Shown here in pieces: positions 10,812 through 22,644 of a stretch of DNA of 64,000 bases. Source of the stretch: Cricetomys ansorgei (taxonomy: Eukaryota > Chordata > Mammalia > Rodentia > Nesomyidae); assembly GCA_026225945.1 (NCBI GenBank), contig JAMJFZ010001258.1:5972501-6036500 (forward strand). Reading direction: 5' to 3'. The notes under the pieces were generated by a model, which saw only the letters and a program-made list of their open reading frames with translations, was not told where the DNA came from and searched no databases. A program made the translations under genes and the position numbers. Numbering within the stretch: the first letter of the stretch is position 1; each line of letters opens with the position of its first letter.

Positions 10812-11040
10812 AACACTCCTTTCTGTCCCCCCATCTCCGTCTCTTTGGGTCAGTTCCTTGATGCTGCTGCCTGGCGAGGGCTTATGCATAGATGATTTGT
10901 TGCCAAACTCTCACCTCCTAACTGGTTCAGGGAAACCGAGTGAAGACAGCCTTCTCTACCCTTCATTAGACGATGCTGAGTTATGAACCTGGGTCAAGAG
11001 TTAGCATTTCCAAAGACTGAAAAATATTGGACAGTTGAAA

Positions 11041-11242
11041 AGTATTTTATGTGTATGTATGTGTGTATGAGTGTATGTCTGTGCGACGCGTGCGTGGAGC
11101 CCTTGGAGGCTAGAAGAGGGTGTTGCATCCCCTGGAACTGGAGTTTCAGACAGAGGTGAGCCAAGTCGGTGCGGGAAATGAACCGGAGTCTTCTAGATCA
11201 GCTCATGCTCTTAAACACCGAGTCATCTCTCCAGCACCCCCA
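11041..11242 (-). repeat. B3/B2-type SINE
   Basis: The reverse complement begins GGTGCTGGAGAGATGACTCGG, read here in part, and contains the GGCTTGAGCTGATC and CCTTCTTCTAGCCTCCA-like blocks of B3/B2. The TG-rich stretch at the left is the SINE's CA-rich 3' tail. Confidence 0.75.
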
Positions 11243-12571
11243 AACATTCTGGACGAGCAAAATGAGAGCCCCATGCGGGGATGTGGAGAATGGCTACTCT
11301 GTTGTTTCCTTTGAAAAAAAAGTCTACCTACAGTGTTTGGAGGTGTCAGAGTTTGAGAGTTAGGTGTCCAGAAAGTACTCTTAGTATCCAGAGCAAACCT
11401 TAAGAGTCCATAGTTGGTTATATGGGGAGATCATATAAGTGGATAGCCTTGCCCTCACCCTGGAGCCACACTGTATCTCCCAGGGGACAAGAAATTCCCT
11501 AGCAACACTGGTTGAGGTGGTTCCAGAGCATGCCAGGCTGCTGTGGGGATGGGGGCCTGACTGTGGAGTTCTCATTCAAGAGACACCGTTCACTGGGTCT
11601 TTAAGGGATGCTTCAAGACCCAGTTTAGTTTAAATTGGAACCCTTTCAGTATTCCACCTGCTAATTCAATTCTACAATTAATCTGTTGTATGCCAGATCT
11701 GTACGCTGTCCTGGAGGTTCCAGGCGCTGGCTTGCACTTGACTTTGGAAGCAAGGGAATACACTGTCTAAGCTGTTGGAAGATTTGGCTGTGGGTAAAGC
11801 TGTTAGATCTACACTCCTACCTGGAGTTGGGGAACATAGATGTGTGTCTATTGCTGTCTTAGCCCTTGACCTGTGCCACGGGTCATCTGGTCACCAGAGC
11901 TTGGGCAGTTATTTTGTTTTCCAAAATAGACATCGGTGTCTCTGAATGCACACTTTTTAAAAATGGAGGACAGCAGGCCATCCGAGTCTGCAGATGGAAC
12001 AATTTGTTTTTTATAGCACAGAGCACAAGCTAACAGCCAATCACTGAACTGCCTACTGGGCGGGTCGACCAGCCACTTCCGGTTGCACAGATGAAGATGG
12101 GGAGACAAGGTTTGGGGGGAATCTCTTCATTGTCTTCAGGGAAGCTGGCAGCTAGGAGGCAGAACCCTAGGTTGCCTCAACAGTGGCTTTCTTTGTGGAT
12201 GGTTGGATTCCAGGACTCTCATGTGTTAACTCTCATGTGGAGAGTGGGGGGTAGAAAGGAGATGTACTAGGAAACAGATGTAATTATTGCCTCCAAATTG
12301 TGAAACCCCATGCCAGGACAACCCAGGGCAAAGGGGCTGCAGCCATGGCTATGTGTGTGTGTGTGACCCTACCATCATCAATGCAAGTGATGGACAGCCA
12401 GTCCCACCTTTGGGACCTCAGGGAGAAGAACAGATGACACACCCACGTGTGAACGCCTTTTTATCGCTTTCTTTTGGCACGGAGCCTAAATTGCCAGCAC
12501 AAAGTTTTGAACCCGTAGCAATTGGCTCCAGAATCTAGAGAAAGCAGCCAGTTTACAGTAGCTCTGCTACT

Positions 12572-12662
12572 CAGTAACAGAATCTGGTTAAGGCTGCCTG
12601 GGTTCAAGTCCCAGCACCACACTTACCAACAGCTGGCTCTTGGACCCGTTTTCTGACGATCT
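12572..12662 (+). repeat. MIR SINE
   Basis: GCTGCCTGGGTTCAAGTCCCAGC followed by CACTTACCAACAGCTGGCTC (partly overlapping blocks) is a recognisable MIR core with a B-box-like promoter motif. Confidence 0.7.
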
Positions 12663-12967
12663 ATGTTTTGACAACAGGATGAGTGGACTCACTGAGTTTC
12701 CATAAGCCTGGCTTATGACTGCTGTACACGTGTTAGTTCCACTCAGGATGCTGTCTCTGCCGATAACTCGGCAAACGCAGCTTTCTTCTGCTTGCCCACA
12801 CTTTTCCCTCAGCCAGAGTTTGACAGACACTGGTCCAGCCTCTGCATAAACAGGCGTCGGGATTCCCCAGCCCCACTCTGTCTTAAACGTCAAACATTAA
12901 TTCTCATTTCCTTCCATCACCTGTACCAGGACGCAGGGTGTGGCCCTGCCGCGCTTTTTGGATCTGC

Positions 12968-12981
12968 CCACTAGGTGGCGA
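12968..12981 (+). promoter_or_regulatory. candidate CTCF site 1
   Basis: CCACTAGGTGGCGA with flanking TGC upstream and TAG downstream matches the 14-bp CTCF core (CCASYAGRKGGCRS) at essentially every position, in forward orientation. This is a motif match only and binding is not shown. Confidence 0.5.
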
Positions 12982-13018
12982 TAGAACTTCATCAAGGAGT
13001 TCTAAGCCACAACAAGTT

Positions 13019-13024
13019 GATGAA

Positions 13025-13065
<41 letters not shown>

Positions 13066-13067
13066 CG
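13019..13067 (+). repeat. (GAT)n trinucleotide microsatellite
   Basis: About 15 GAT units. The run gives spurious poly-Asp and poly-Met frames. Confidence 0.95.
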
Positions 13068-13199
13068 ACAATCATAAGGGCATGGCCGAGGCCGCCTGGA
13101 CAACTAGGGCGGATGCATCTACAAAAACCCCTAACAGTGTTGCTTGTCACAGATTGCCGGAGTTAGACCAGAATGTCTTCCTCAAATGAAGGCAGGGCA

Positions 13200-14225
13200 G
13201 GGAAAGCTACGAGAAAGCTACAGGGCCGGGCATGGGCGTGGCTGGGCAGCTTGACGTTGAGTGGGAAGCTGGAGGTCACTGTCTGCAGGACACCTGCTAT
13301 CTAGGAACCCTCAGGTCGAATGCCTGCAGGGGTGAGGCCCGGGGCAGGCCTTTGCTTTCCCCCCATATTCCATTCGTTGGTGTCCCGGGGGACTCCACGC
13401 CCTATCCCCAAGCTCAGGGTCCCTTTTACTTCCACTTTGTACCGTCGGGAAGTGGGGTGCAAATAATTCCCGAAGTCCAGGATGAGGGCGCATGTCCCCT
13501 GTCACCTGGAAAAGCCTCTTTGGTGCCCCAACCACCTTAAGGGAGCGCGACTCTCAGCCCAGGCTCTAGCAGCTGAAACCTAGTTTCTCTGGATGAGGCT
13601 CCGGTTTCAATCCTTTATTCATTCAGCGTGAGTTTTACACGCGAGCAAAAGAGCAAGCCGGGGAGGGGCTGTAGCGAGGATGTAAGTTTGGGTCTGATCT
13701 GCGTGAAAGTGGGGGACCCTTGAGGAGTGGCGAGGGAGGGAGCCGGGCTGGAGACTAAGGCTAGGGACCTCACACTCCAGGACGGGACTCTGGAGCTAGC
13801 AAGACTATCGCCATTCTGTCCGTTCTGTCCACTGGAGGGCGCGCGTGCTCCATCTTAACCTGGAGTCGGAGCTGGTTTGTATGTGTGTGAGGTTTGGGGA
13901 GTCTCAGGGATCTCAGAAAAAACGCGGTCTATAGACTATTGTAGCGCACCTCCCTTGAGCCCCTCAACCCCTTTCTTGTTCACCTGCGGCTGTTGTTTCC
14001 TTGGGCATCATATGCCCAGATCTGGTCCCACCATTGCCAAGTGAACTCTGGGTGGGTGGCTTTAGGCTGGGGTCTGAGGCCTTGGGCTGCTGTGGGGACA
14101 CCCTGGGGACACAGCCTGCACAGGCATAGCTGTGTTGGCTTTCCAGGGGTGGAGGCTACACCTCGCTATGGCCTTCTCCTGAGCAGGAGCTTCCTGGACA
14201 CTAGAAGGCATCTTTAGCACATTCT
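13200..14225. other. GC-richer, CpG-containing intergenic patch
   Basis: This patch has more CpG dinucleotides than its surroundings, for example GGAGGGCGCGCGTG near 13835. It is not dense enough to call a CpG island with confidence. No exon, promoter or recognised repeat is evident. Confidence 0.4.
13829..13842 (+). promoter_or_regulatory. candidate CTCF site 2
   Basis: CCACTGGAGGGCGC matches the CTCF core with one weak position (G where A is preferred). It has the same orientation as the site at 12968, about 860 bp away, within a GC-richer patch (about 13.2-13.9 kb) carrying several CpGs. Confidence 0.35.
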
Positions 14226-14227
14226 TT

Positions 14228-14402
14228 TAGAATGTGTTTTGAGATTAGATTTTTATTCAGTGTGTGTGTAGTGTGTGTAGTGGAGGGTGGGGGGGAGGCA
14301 TGGAGGGCAGAGGACAAGTCGCTCAGTCAGTTCTCCCCTTCCACTATGTGGGTCCCAGGGATGGCGGCAAGTGGCTTCACCAGCCGAGCCACGGTCTCTG
14401 TC
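14228..14402 (-). repeat. B4/B3-type SINE, diverged
   Basis: A TG-rich left end is followed by GGAGGGCAGAGGACAAG and an ATGTGGGTCCCAGGGATGGC block, with GCCGAGCCACGGTCTC at the right. This is the minus-strand layout of rodent B4/B3 SINEs. Confidence 0.55.
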
Positions 14403-15344
14403 TTCCTCCGTTGTTCTTCCTTGCTCCCCCCTTCAGGCCTAGCTTGATCCATCACAGGGAGCTCACCGGCTCCACTAGGCCCAGGCATTCTGGAACCAGG
14501 CAATGAACACATGATGATCGCTCTCCCCAGATTCTGGAGCCCTTTCCTTCTGCCAGGCTGTTCTAGGCCAGGAAACTGGACTCTTACCCTGTTGCAGCCT
14601 GACCTTCAGTTGTCCTCTGCCAAGCTTCTTGGAGGAGCCAGGGACACCAGCGACCAGTGGCCCCTGTTCAGAGGCCATTCAGCCACAGCCTTACCGGCCT
14701 CTCCACTGGGTTCTAGTGTAGACGCTGTCCCCAGGGTCCTTGGAAGTGCTGGCAGAGGCAGGTACACTGTAGAGATGGAGGCTGGTGAGACTCTCGAGGG
14801 CTCTACAGTGGTGTCTGTACCCAGGGCGGCACCAGGGATGGGGCCGGCCATCAGCTCCGCTAACCTGGGTTCTGGGCCTACCTGGATGGCCTGCTGGTCA
14901 AGACAAGAGGGCCAGGGCTGGATTGTCTTCTTGCAGCAGATGACGCTTCTGTCTCCTGCAGTCAGGGCACCCCGATTCCTCACAGTAACCCTCACTCCTT
15001 AACAACCCCTCACTGGGTTGGTTGCGTGTGGGTTTGTCTGAAATGTTAATATATTTGTTTTATAATGACATGGGGAGACGCTTTCCATAACAAGAAGCTT
15101 AGCGATGGAACTTGCCCAGGTCTGAAGTCTTTGTGCAGAACCATCATGGAACTCTAGAAAAAGTAAAAGCATCAGGGAGAGAAAGGCTGGAGTGTTGTCA
15201 TGCTGGAACCTCTGAAGCCGAGAGCCACCGGACACCCAGGGAGATGCTTTGGGTGGGGACGTGTGCAGTTCCTAGCCTGCGGGTCTCTGTTCTTCCTGAG
15301 GACAACGAAAGGAGCTATGCTGAAGCCGGCGGGCAGGAGGGAGT
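14403..15344. other. intergenic with long but unsupported open frames
   Basis: This is moderately GC-rich sequence. Overlapping open frames of 163 aa (+, 14511-15002) and 129 aa (-, 14606-14995) exist on opposite strands. Neither resembles a family I know, and low stop-codon frequency at this base composition explains them. Confidence 0.5.
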
Positions 15345-15432
15345 TTGCCAGTGTGATTTATAAGAAGAGACTCTGAGAGGTTGTGATTCTTGCTCAGAGA
15401 CACAGCAAGGAAGAAACAGAGGCAGGCTTTTA
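15345..15432 (-). repeat. MIR SINE fragment
   Basis: CTCTGAGAGGTTGTGATTCT followed by CACAGCAAGGAAGAAACAGA is the reverse complement of the MIR 3' region. Confidence 0.5.
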
Positions 15433-15782
15433 TTTCATAACTTGCAGAGTTCTGTCTGCAAATGATACTCAGGAGTCCAGTGTTCATTTACCCAGCCAGT
15501 TAAACAACAAGTGCTGGACACTTAATGCAGGGCAGGGGCCGAAGCGAGAACTCAAGGGGATACAGGCTACGTGGCAAGCCCATGCAGAGTGTCAGGGTCA
15601 CCCAAAGGAGACCCTTGATCCTGAGTGGTAAGCCAACCAATAGTAAGACACAGGCACAGTGATGACCTTACCGGCTATTGGGCCCAGGAAGCCAAGCTCC
15701 TCGTATCTGAGAGCCTAGAGACTTGGAAGGAGTTGGGATGTTCCAATCTGGAAGTCTTCCTGGGCAGAGGCTTTTTACCCAT

Positions 15783-16175
15783 TTCCTTTAAGAAAAAAAT
15801 AAAAATTCATCATGGGAAATTCCAAACACGTATCAGAGTGGTAGGGAGAGTGTCTTGTTGTCAGGTCCTGCATTCCAGTCATGGGCTGCAACTATTGCCA
15901 ACCCAGGTTCAACTTCCTCCCTGCTGAATCCCTCCTACCCCAGGCTGTTTCCAAACAAATCTCCCACACTCTATCATTCCATCCATAAATATTTCAGCAG
16001 ACAGCTGTAAAAGGAAAGGAGGCTTTTCAAGGAAAGAAAAAATCAGAATCCTGTTACCACACCTAAATCACCAGCATTAATTCCGGTCAGTGTTCTATGA
16101 TCAATTATCTTATTATTTATTTGTTTTTAATAATTGGTCCAAATTAGGACCAAACAAGTGCCACATGTAGTAAAG
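15783..16175 (+). repeat. ancient L1 3'-end fragment (L1M type)
   Basis: An A-rich block is followed by TTCCAAACACGTATCAGAG, then ATTCCATCCATAAATATTTC, then CACACCTAAATCACCAGCAT and AATTGGTCCAAATTAGGACC. The order matches the 3' untranslated part of old mammalian L1 elements, strongly diverged. Confidence 0.55.
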
Positions 16176-17734
16176 TCTTAGAGTTTCCTCTGAGCTGCCA
16201 TTTCTCCTGTCCTCTTCCTTTCCCTTATAGTAATCTATTTAAGAAATCTGGTTGTGTCTTGGGCGGCTTAGGACACTCAGTGCTTGCTATCTGTGTTTTA
16301 AGGTCCTGTCTAGCAAGCTTCCCATGCCCCCTGTGCTTTCTGTAACCTGGAATGTGATTCTGAAGGCTTGAACAGATTTTTAGGTTTTGAAGTGTGGCAT
16401 TTTGAAAGCACAAGTCAAAGGGCCTGCTGAGTAGAAAGTGCGTGTGTGCACGTGTGTGTGTTGGTACATATATACTTGGGTCCATGGGTGACTCTCCCCT
16501 TTGGTTACTTCCAGAACCCTTTGCTCTTGTGACTACAGGCTCTCGTAGCCTTCTTGTCAAAGGGCAGACAAGGAGAAAGTAAAATACATTCTGAAGCTCC
16601 TGGAAAAACTTAGGGAAAGGAAGGTGGGCCTCAATCAGTAGGTAGAATTCTGCCCCCAACCTTGTCAGACAAAATGGAGCATTCCTGCCTTGAATTGTAT
16701 TTGTTTGTGACAGATGGAGCAAAGGAGGTCAGGCTAAAACACTGAAAAAGTGTGGAGTTCTGGGCTGATGAGAAAGTTTGTAATGAAGATGCGGAAGTTG
16801 GGGAGGGGGGCGCTGGAGTAGGGGCATGCTGGTTAATCTCCATTGCTAACTTCACCTGAGTGAGAATTACCCAGGGGGCCACACTGTTTCCAGAGAGACT
16901 TAACTGAGAAAGGAAGACCTACTCTGAATGTGGGTACCATCATCCCACAATTCTAAAATTGGTAAAAAGAGAAAAAGAGAGAGCAAGCTGAGGACCAGCG
17001 TTCATCTCTCTCTCCTTCCTAACACAGTGTGAGCATCCATCGCACTCCGCACCTTCCCCAAGAGTGGACCACAGTCCTCTAGACTGAGCCAGCAAATCCT
17101 TCCTGCATTAAGTTTGATCAGGTCACAGATTGGGAGAGGAGAGAGAGAGAGAGAGAGAGGAAGATAGAGAGAAGGAATCAGCCCCTAACTACCAACTACT
17201 ATAGCCCAGCTGGGGAGTACCAGAGGGGAAACTGATGACCTATATATCATGTCCTGTTGACAAGACAGATGGTCACCAGGAGAAGTCACCTGCAGCTGTA
17301 GGAAACGTGGCACCGGAGTGTGGGTAAATCATCTAGGGGACCACTGGGCTGTGAACTTGCTAAACTGTGTCTGCTAGAGGCCCTGTGCCTGGCTGACATG
17401 CAGTATGACAGGCAACCAAGCCAGATGGTGCAAACAGTAGCGATAGATCCATGGTCCCTTGCAGTGGGCCACAGCTCCACAGACGCTGAGGTCTGCAAGC
17501 ATCCGGGATAGCTGAACGCCCTTTGGGAAAAATTACCTAGCTGCAGAGATGGGCATGTGTTCAGTGTATGGCATGGGCTTGCATCCCAGTGCCCACTGCT
17601 CTGTCCAGCATCTGTCCTGAGGGATCTTGGTGCCTTTGTGTACTCTGCCTGTCAGGCTGAGGTTGGTTCTCTTTAGGTTGCTGCTGTGGGTAGTTCGTGT
17701 GGATGCCCGGAGTCTGGTTTCAGATAGATGCTGC
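16176..17734. other. intergenic, simple repeats only
   Basis: Contains a short TG/GT tract (about 16440-16460) and a (GA)n tract at about 17138-17160. No gene is supported. A 165-aa minus-strand frame at 16225-16722 has no family resemblance. Confidence 0.5.
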
Positions 17735-17885
17735 TCTTAGTCTTGGCTCCACCCCTGCCTGTGGGATTTGGGGCCAGACAGGTGGTAACTCAGTCATTCC
17801 AAACCTGTTACCTCTTTTGCCAAATGGGGTATGCACCTTATAGAATGGCTTCAAGGGTTACAGGGGAGGAGGTAAAGAGAAGGTA
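17735..17885 (+). repeat. MIR SINE
   Basis: A diverged MIR in the plus direction: TCCACCCCTGCCTGTGGGA, then CTGTTACCTCTTTTGCCAAA, then TGGGGTATGCACCTTATAGA. The order of splice-like and TAAAATGGGG-like blocks is as in MIR. Confidence 0.5.
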
Positions 17886-17889
17886 CCTG

Positions 17890-19740
17890 TTATCTGTGTA
17901 TGGAACGACTTGACTACAAGCAATCACGCATAGTGAATCTTTCATAGTCCTGTCATAGACTAGCGGGATGCTGGCCCGGCTCAGAGTCAAGGCTCACTAT
18001 CCAGAAGGGGCTGGGGTACCGAGACCGTGGGATCTGTCTTTCAAGCCTGCTTTTACCACTCGTGGAGTGCACTTCCTTTTCCTTCTCTCAAACCAGACCG
18101 CATGCGTCCCAGCTGCTCTCCGCCATCCTGGATGGGGACCCTTCCACATAGAATTGTATTAGAGGTCTCCATTTCCTGAATCCCTGCCTGTTTCTAATTA
18201 CTGTACCTACCCATAATTAGATGAATATGAACTGAAAGAATGAGAGCCACCTGGCCTCACTGGATTGGCGTGGAAACTTTCAACCTCCTTAACAATAAAC
18301 ATTTTGATGATGAACTTTTGACCACAGATGCATCTTTCCCTGTGAACATCCTTTGCTCAAAGGCAGCGAGTGGGTAGGCAGATAGATGGGCATTCAGGTT
18401 TCCTATCAAGTCTAACAGTGCAACTCTGTGCCTCCGATTCCTCATCTGCAAAAGGAGTGTTTTAGACCCCATGGCCTCGGGGGGTTTTCACTATTTTAGT
18501 GACTCTGAATGCTTGTAGGAAAAGTTTAAAATGCCCTGATCTACACTGAGCTGCCAGGAACAGCGGCAGGCTTTCAATGCCCGTGGGTTTTGAAGTTTTC
18601 TTCTGTGAGGCTGACCGAGAGCAGGTGGTAAGGTTCCATGGCTCCTCAGGAAGGAGAGTGTTGAGCAATGCCTGGTGGTACTGATAGTTGGCATGAAAGT
18701 ACATTTCCATTTCAATGGGTTCTGATTCGGGTCTAATCCCATTTGACACGGTCCTGAGCCTGGTTATCTGGAGAGGTTTTCAACGCCTGATGTTTGGGCT
18801 ATACCTTGGAACAATTGCAAGGGGATTTTGGAGAGTAGGGGTGGAACATCAGTGTTCTGTAAAGATCACCCACGTGACCCAGTGCGAGGGCAGCCTGGAT
18901 GATCTGCGGTAAAACAGCATGTCCCAAATGTCCCAGGGGGCCGGCATGGCCAGGGATCCTGGGACGGTACATCAGTTCGATGACAGTCTCATCCTAAACA
19001 GTGACTTTTAACTTTTTAAAACTTGGGTTTTTTGACAAATATCACATAATAAATAAATCACAGAGGGAACATTCTTTAGAACATGCATGACTCAATGTTT
19101 CTTCTAAGTACTGCATCACATATCACGTAGCAGGCGGCTCCTGTAATTTCTTATAATGCACGGTGGTGACTCATACAAACCTCAGGAACTGGGTGGGGGG
19201 CATCCAAAAGGTGAGGGAAGACAGGCATACAGCATCGTGCCAGTGGTCATGATCACCTCGGTGGTGAAAACCGGTCTGCACCATCAATAGCTGCAGGCTG
19301 AACATGAGCATGGTCATTTGCTCTTGGTCTTCCAACCTCAGACACTTTCCTAGGATCTGATCTCTAATCTAGTGTGCAAGGCCCTCCTAAACGTTAACTC
19401 AGATCTTCCCTGGGGCTAATCACAACTGTATTTTGCTCTTCCCAGCTCCCATTCTTCTTATTGTTAAGGAAAACGAATGCATGCTTCAGCGGAGTCTCAT
19501 ACTGGCCCGCTCAGCCTCATAGAACTTTCATGGTACTTCTTGTTTATTCTTCCTGAAATCTCGAAAGTATGAACATATTTGATCCACAAACTCATATTGA
19601 CTGCATCGTTGAGATCTCTCGTCACCAATGGAGCTCTCAAGTGCTGCTGACAGCAAAGGGGAGCAATAGATCCTATGGTTTCATAATCACAAATTCTCAG
19701 AAGACAGTTTGCCGTTTCAATGTAGGGAAAAAATAAGATA
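17890..19740. other. intergenic, one weak MIR trace
   Basis: CTCTGTGCCTCCGATTCCTC at about 18424-18460 is MIR-like. Otherwise I recognise nothing here. Confidence 0.45.
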
Positions 19741-19779
19741 TGAAGCTCACCTCAAAACTCAGGCATTAAGAAAAGCCGT

Positions 19780-19985
19780 GAGATCATTAGCCAACAGGGA
19801 AAGTCACACCAGCACCACAGTGAGCCCCCACTTCATTCCTACTGGGATAGTTACAGCAGGAAAGATGGATAATCACCCGTGCTGAAGGCTAACAAAGAAC
19901 ATAACATCTTCATACTTTTCTTGGATGAATTACAAAGAGTTCAGTGTTTTGGAAAACGGTCTTGTAGTTCTTCAAAAGGTTAAAT
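19780..19985 (+). repeat. L1 ORF2 3' fragment, segment 1
   Basis: This matches the part of L1 ORF2 that reads GCCAACAGGGAAAGTCACAC...GGAAAACGGTCTTGTAGTTC, a late portion of the ORF2 coding region. It is decayed and non-coding. Confidence 0.65.
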
Positions 19986-20420
19986 AATAGCATGATGCTG
20001 GCGTAAGAACAGACAGGCAGACTGCTGGAATAGATGAATCTAGACATAAATTCACACAGTTTATGGTCAATTGATCTTCAATCAAGAACATGCATGGAGA
20101 AGAGGCAGCCTCTCCAATAAGTCGTGCTGGAAACACAGTCAAGGCAACTTTTGGGGTGTGAGAAAACATCTGTAGCTCCGTGATAGATACTGGTTAATAT
20201 TCAAACAACAGAAGCCACATTAAAAGATTGGGCACAGAACAGGCTTAGTACCCAGCAACTCAGGCCTAGGTATGTAGCCAGGATGTACATATAGGTAAAT
20301 GTTCATGGCAACATTATTCATCATAGCTCCAAAGAGGAAATAAGCCACAACTCTACCAACCATGAATGGATCAACAAAACATGCTCTATCCATGCAATAG
20401 AAGAGCAGCTAGCCATTAAA
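19986..20420 (+). repeat. L1 ORF2 fragment, segment 2
   Basis: This starts at AGCATGATGCTGGCGTAAGA, passes through TTTATGGTCAATTGATCTTC, then continues to GTTCATGGCAACATTATTCA and CATGAATGGATCAACAAAAC. Its first part lies upstream in L1 of what segment 1 already contains, so the two are separate insertions or a rearranged copy in the same orientation. Confidence 0.65.
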
Positions 20421-20782
20421 AGAAAGTATCGATAGACTCTATAACATGGCTAAACTTTAAATATGTTATTCCCTGTAATTGCAAAAACTAGTAAAAAAGA
20501 CAAATGAAATGTAGGAGTCTATCTATATGATGTATCCAGTGTGGGGAAATCTACATGCTCAGATAAATACAGGTCAGTTATATACAATGTCTAGGGAGAA
20601 GGAAGAAAGGGGTACAACTGCTTTGTACATGAGGTTTCTTTTTGGCAATACGAAACAGCTCTGAAGTTACAGCTATTATGGTTGTATAATACAGATAAAT
20701 ATTGAAAAGCCTTAATATGTATTCTTTAAAATGTGTGAATTGAATAGCATATAGATTGTATCTGATTAACCAGATGTGTAAT

Positions 20783-20922
20783 CCAGGTGTGGTAATAGAT
20801 GATTTTAATTCCAGCACTACAGAGGCAGAGGCGAGTGGCTCTCTGTGAGTTCATGTGAGCCTGGTCTACATAGTGAGTTCCGTGACAGCCAGAGCTACAC
20901 AGTGAGACCCTTTCTAAAAAAG
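20783..20922 (+). repeat. B1 SINE
   Basis: CCAGGTGTGGTAATAGATGA, a TTTTAATTCCAGCACTACAG block, GGCAGAGGCGAGTGG and CCAGAGCTACACAGTGAGAC form a complete B1 monomer. A (GT)n tract follows at about 20925-20950. Confidence 0.9.
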
Positions 20923-21016
20923 AGGTGTGTGTGTGTGTGTGTGTGTGTGTTTGTGTGTCAGGGTGGAGAAGAAAAAGAGAGACCAATAGATATAGATATG
21001 TGGTAGGTAGGTAGGC

Positions 21017-21427
21017 AAATAGATGGAAGGATGGATGGAAGGAAGGATGGAAGAATGGATGGATGGAAGGATGGATGGATGGAAGGATGGAAGAATGGAT
21101 GGATGGATAGAAGAATGGATGGATGGAAGGATGGATGGATGGAAGGATGGAAGAATGGATGGATGGATAGAAGAATGGGTGGATGGATGAATGGAATAAT
21201 GGATGGATGGATGAATGGATGGATGGGTGGATGAATGGATGGATGGATGGATGTGTGGATGGATGGATGGATGGATGGATGGATGGATGAATGGATGGAT
21301 GGATGGATGTGTGGATGGATGGGTGGATGGATGGATGGATGGATGGATGGATGTGTGGATGGATGGATGGATGGATGGAAGAATGGATGGATGGATGGAT
21401 GGATGGATGGAAGGATGGAAGGATGGT
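21017..21427 (+). repeat. (TGGA)n tetranucleotide array
   Basis: About 410 bp of TGGA units with interspersed variants (TGGAAGGA, TGGATAGAAGAA, TGTG, TGGG). Because four does not divide by three, every frame alternates Met-Asp-Gly-Trp-type repeats without stops, so the apparent open frames are spurious. Confidence 0.97.
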
Positions 21428-21439
21428 GATGGTATGGCT

Positions 21440-22208
21440 TAGTCTACAACAGATGTCTTGCGGAAGCTTTCTTTCCCTGGACTGTCTTTGGCTTTAGAAT
21501 GAGACTCTTCAGGGGTTGGTGCAGAGAACCCTAAGGAGTTTCTCTGAAACAGAATCAGAATTCATGTCCTTAGTTAACTAAGAAGATAATCTCTGAGCCA
21601 TCATTAGCTATAAACAACCTGGTGGCAGGAACTGGGCCCCAGCAACTCCTATCCCTAGGATTCGGCATGGTGCCTGACACACAATGGATGCTGAATAAGC
21701 TTTTATTGACTTTCAAATGTCACCTAGGAGGCTCTAGTTACACAAATAGATGTGAGCAGAATCAGAAGGCAAATGCCACTTAAACAATCACATGTCTGAT
21801 TATAAATGACAGAATACTTTGATACAGAAAATCCAGGAAACTAGGTTCCATTTAGGGATATATATGAATCTATGTATAGTGCAGGATTAGGTCATCCCGT
21901 CACCCCCTTCAGATGGTCAGGAACAATAAGTAAAATTACTACCTCAATTGGCCTTTTTGCTGAAGGAGCAGAGGGCGATGGACAGGCCTCCTCTGGGGCC
22001 ATTGTGTAGGTTGAACACCATCCCAGGAGAAGGGACTCTGTTCTCTTGGGAGTGGTTCTGGGAATGTGCACCTCCCCTTGCTCCTGGTACTTCAAGGGTT
22101 CTCATCTAGGCGCCCAGCACAGCTTCCCCAGGAAGCCTGTGTGCTTCTGTTCATGGTTTTCTCCCTTCACCAGATTTGGTGTGCTGCTCCCAAATCCACC
22201 AGCTACTG
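21440..22208. other. intergenic, nothing recognised
   Basis: Unique-looking sequence between the TGGA array and the URR1 element. No coding or repeat call is supported. Confidence 0.5.
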
Positions 22209-22640
22209 CAGTGATTCTCAACCTTCCTAATGCTTCATCCCCTTTTAATACAGTACCTCATGTTGTGGTGACTCCTGTTGTAGTTAGTCACTGTGTGGGC
22301 TCAGCAAGAGAGACATGGAGGCATTTTCATACATGCAAACTCTGCCAGACCTCAGCAGAGGGAACCACCATGCTAGCCAGTGCCACACTAGACAGTGGAA
22401 CCCCGAGCATCTGAGCTCAGGTGTTTTATTGATTCTAAACTCCTCAGGTGTTCTACTGATAGCACATGCAGATCATTAGCAATCAAACATCCCCCACAGA
22501 AATCCGGCTCCTGCAAACAATACTAAACACCAAGACCCTCAACCAACAGTGCATAAGACAATTATTTTAAACACAACTAAAAATAAGCTTCCACAACAGA
22601 CTCTCATAAAATCATTTTCATCGTCCCTTCCTGTGGCGTA
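22209..22640 (+). mobile_element. URR1-type hAT DNA transposon fragment, split by LTR copy C
   Basis: CAGTGATTCTCAACCTTCCT at 22209 is the 5' terminus of the URR1 hAT-Charlie element of rodents. It continues through AATACAGTACCTCATGTTGT and GTGACTCC to 22275. After the LTR it resumes at about 22599 with GACTCTCATAAAATCATTTTC. The host element spans 22209-22275 and 22599 to about 22640, and the rest is lost or too diverged. Confidence 0.75.
22276..22598 (-). mobile_element. solo LTR, copy C, nested in URR1
   Basis: This 323-bp minus-orientation LTR begins TGTTGTAGTTAGTC and ends CCACAACA on the + strand. It is flanked by GACTCC (22270-22275) and GACTCT (22599-22604), a 6-bp duplication with one mismatch. 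The interrupted URR1 sequence on both sides independently fixes the boundaries. The poly(A) motif is retained on the LTR strand. Confidence 0.88.
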
Positions 22641-22644
22641 CCTC

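Noticed and set aside
12938..13189. Poly-Asp / poly-Met frames
   Set aside because: Produced by the (GAT)n microsatellite; no flanking coding evidence.
14511..15002. 163-aa frame as a novel gene
   Set aside because: Opposite-strand frame of similar length, GC-rich composition, no splice or domain support.
21031..21497. Met-Asp-Gly-Trp repeat proteins
   Set aside because: Translation of the TGGA microsatellite.
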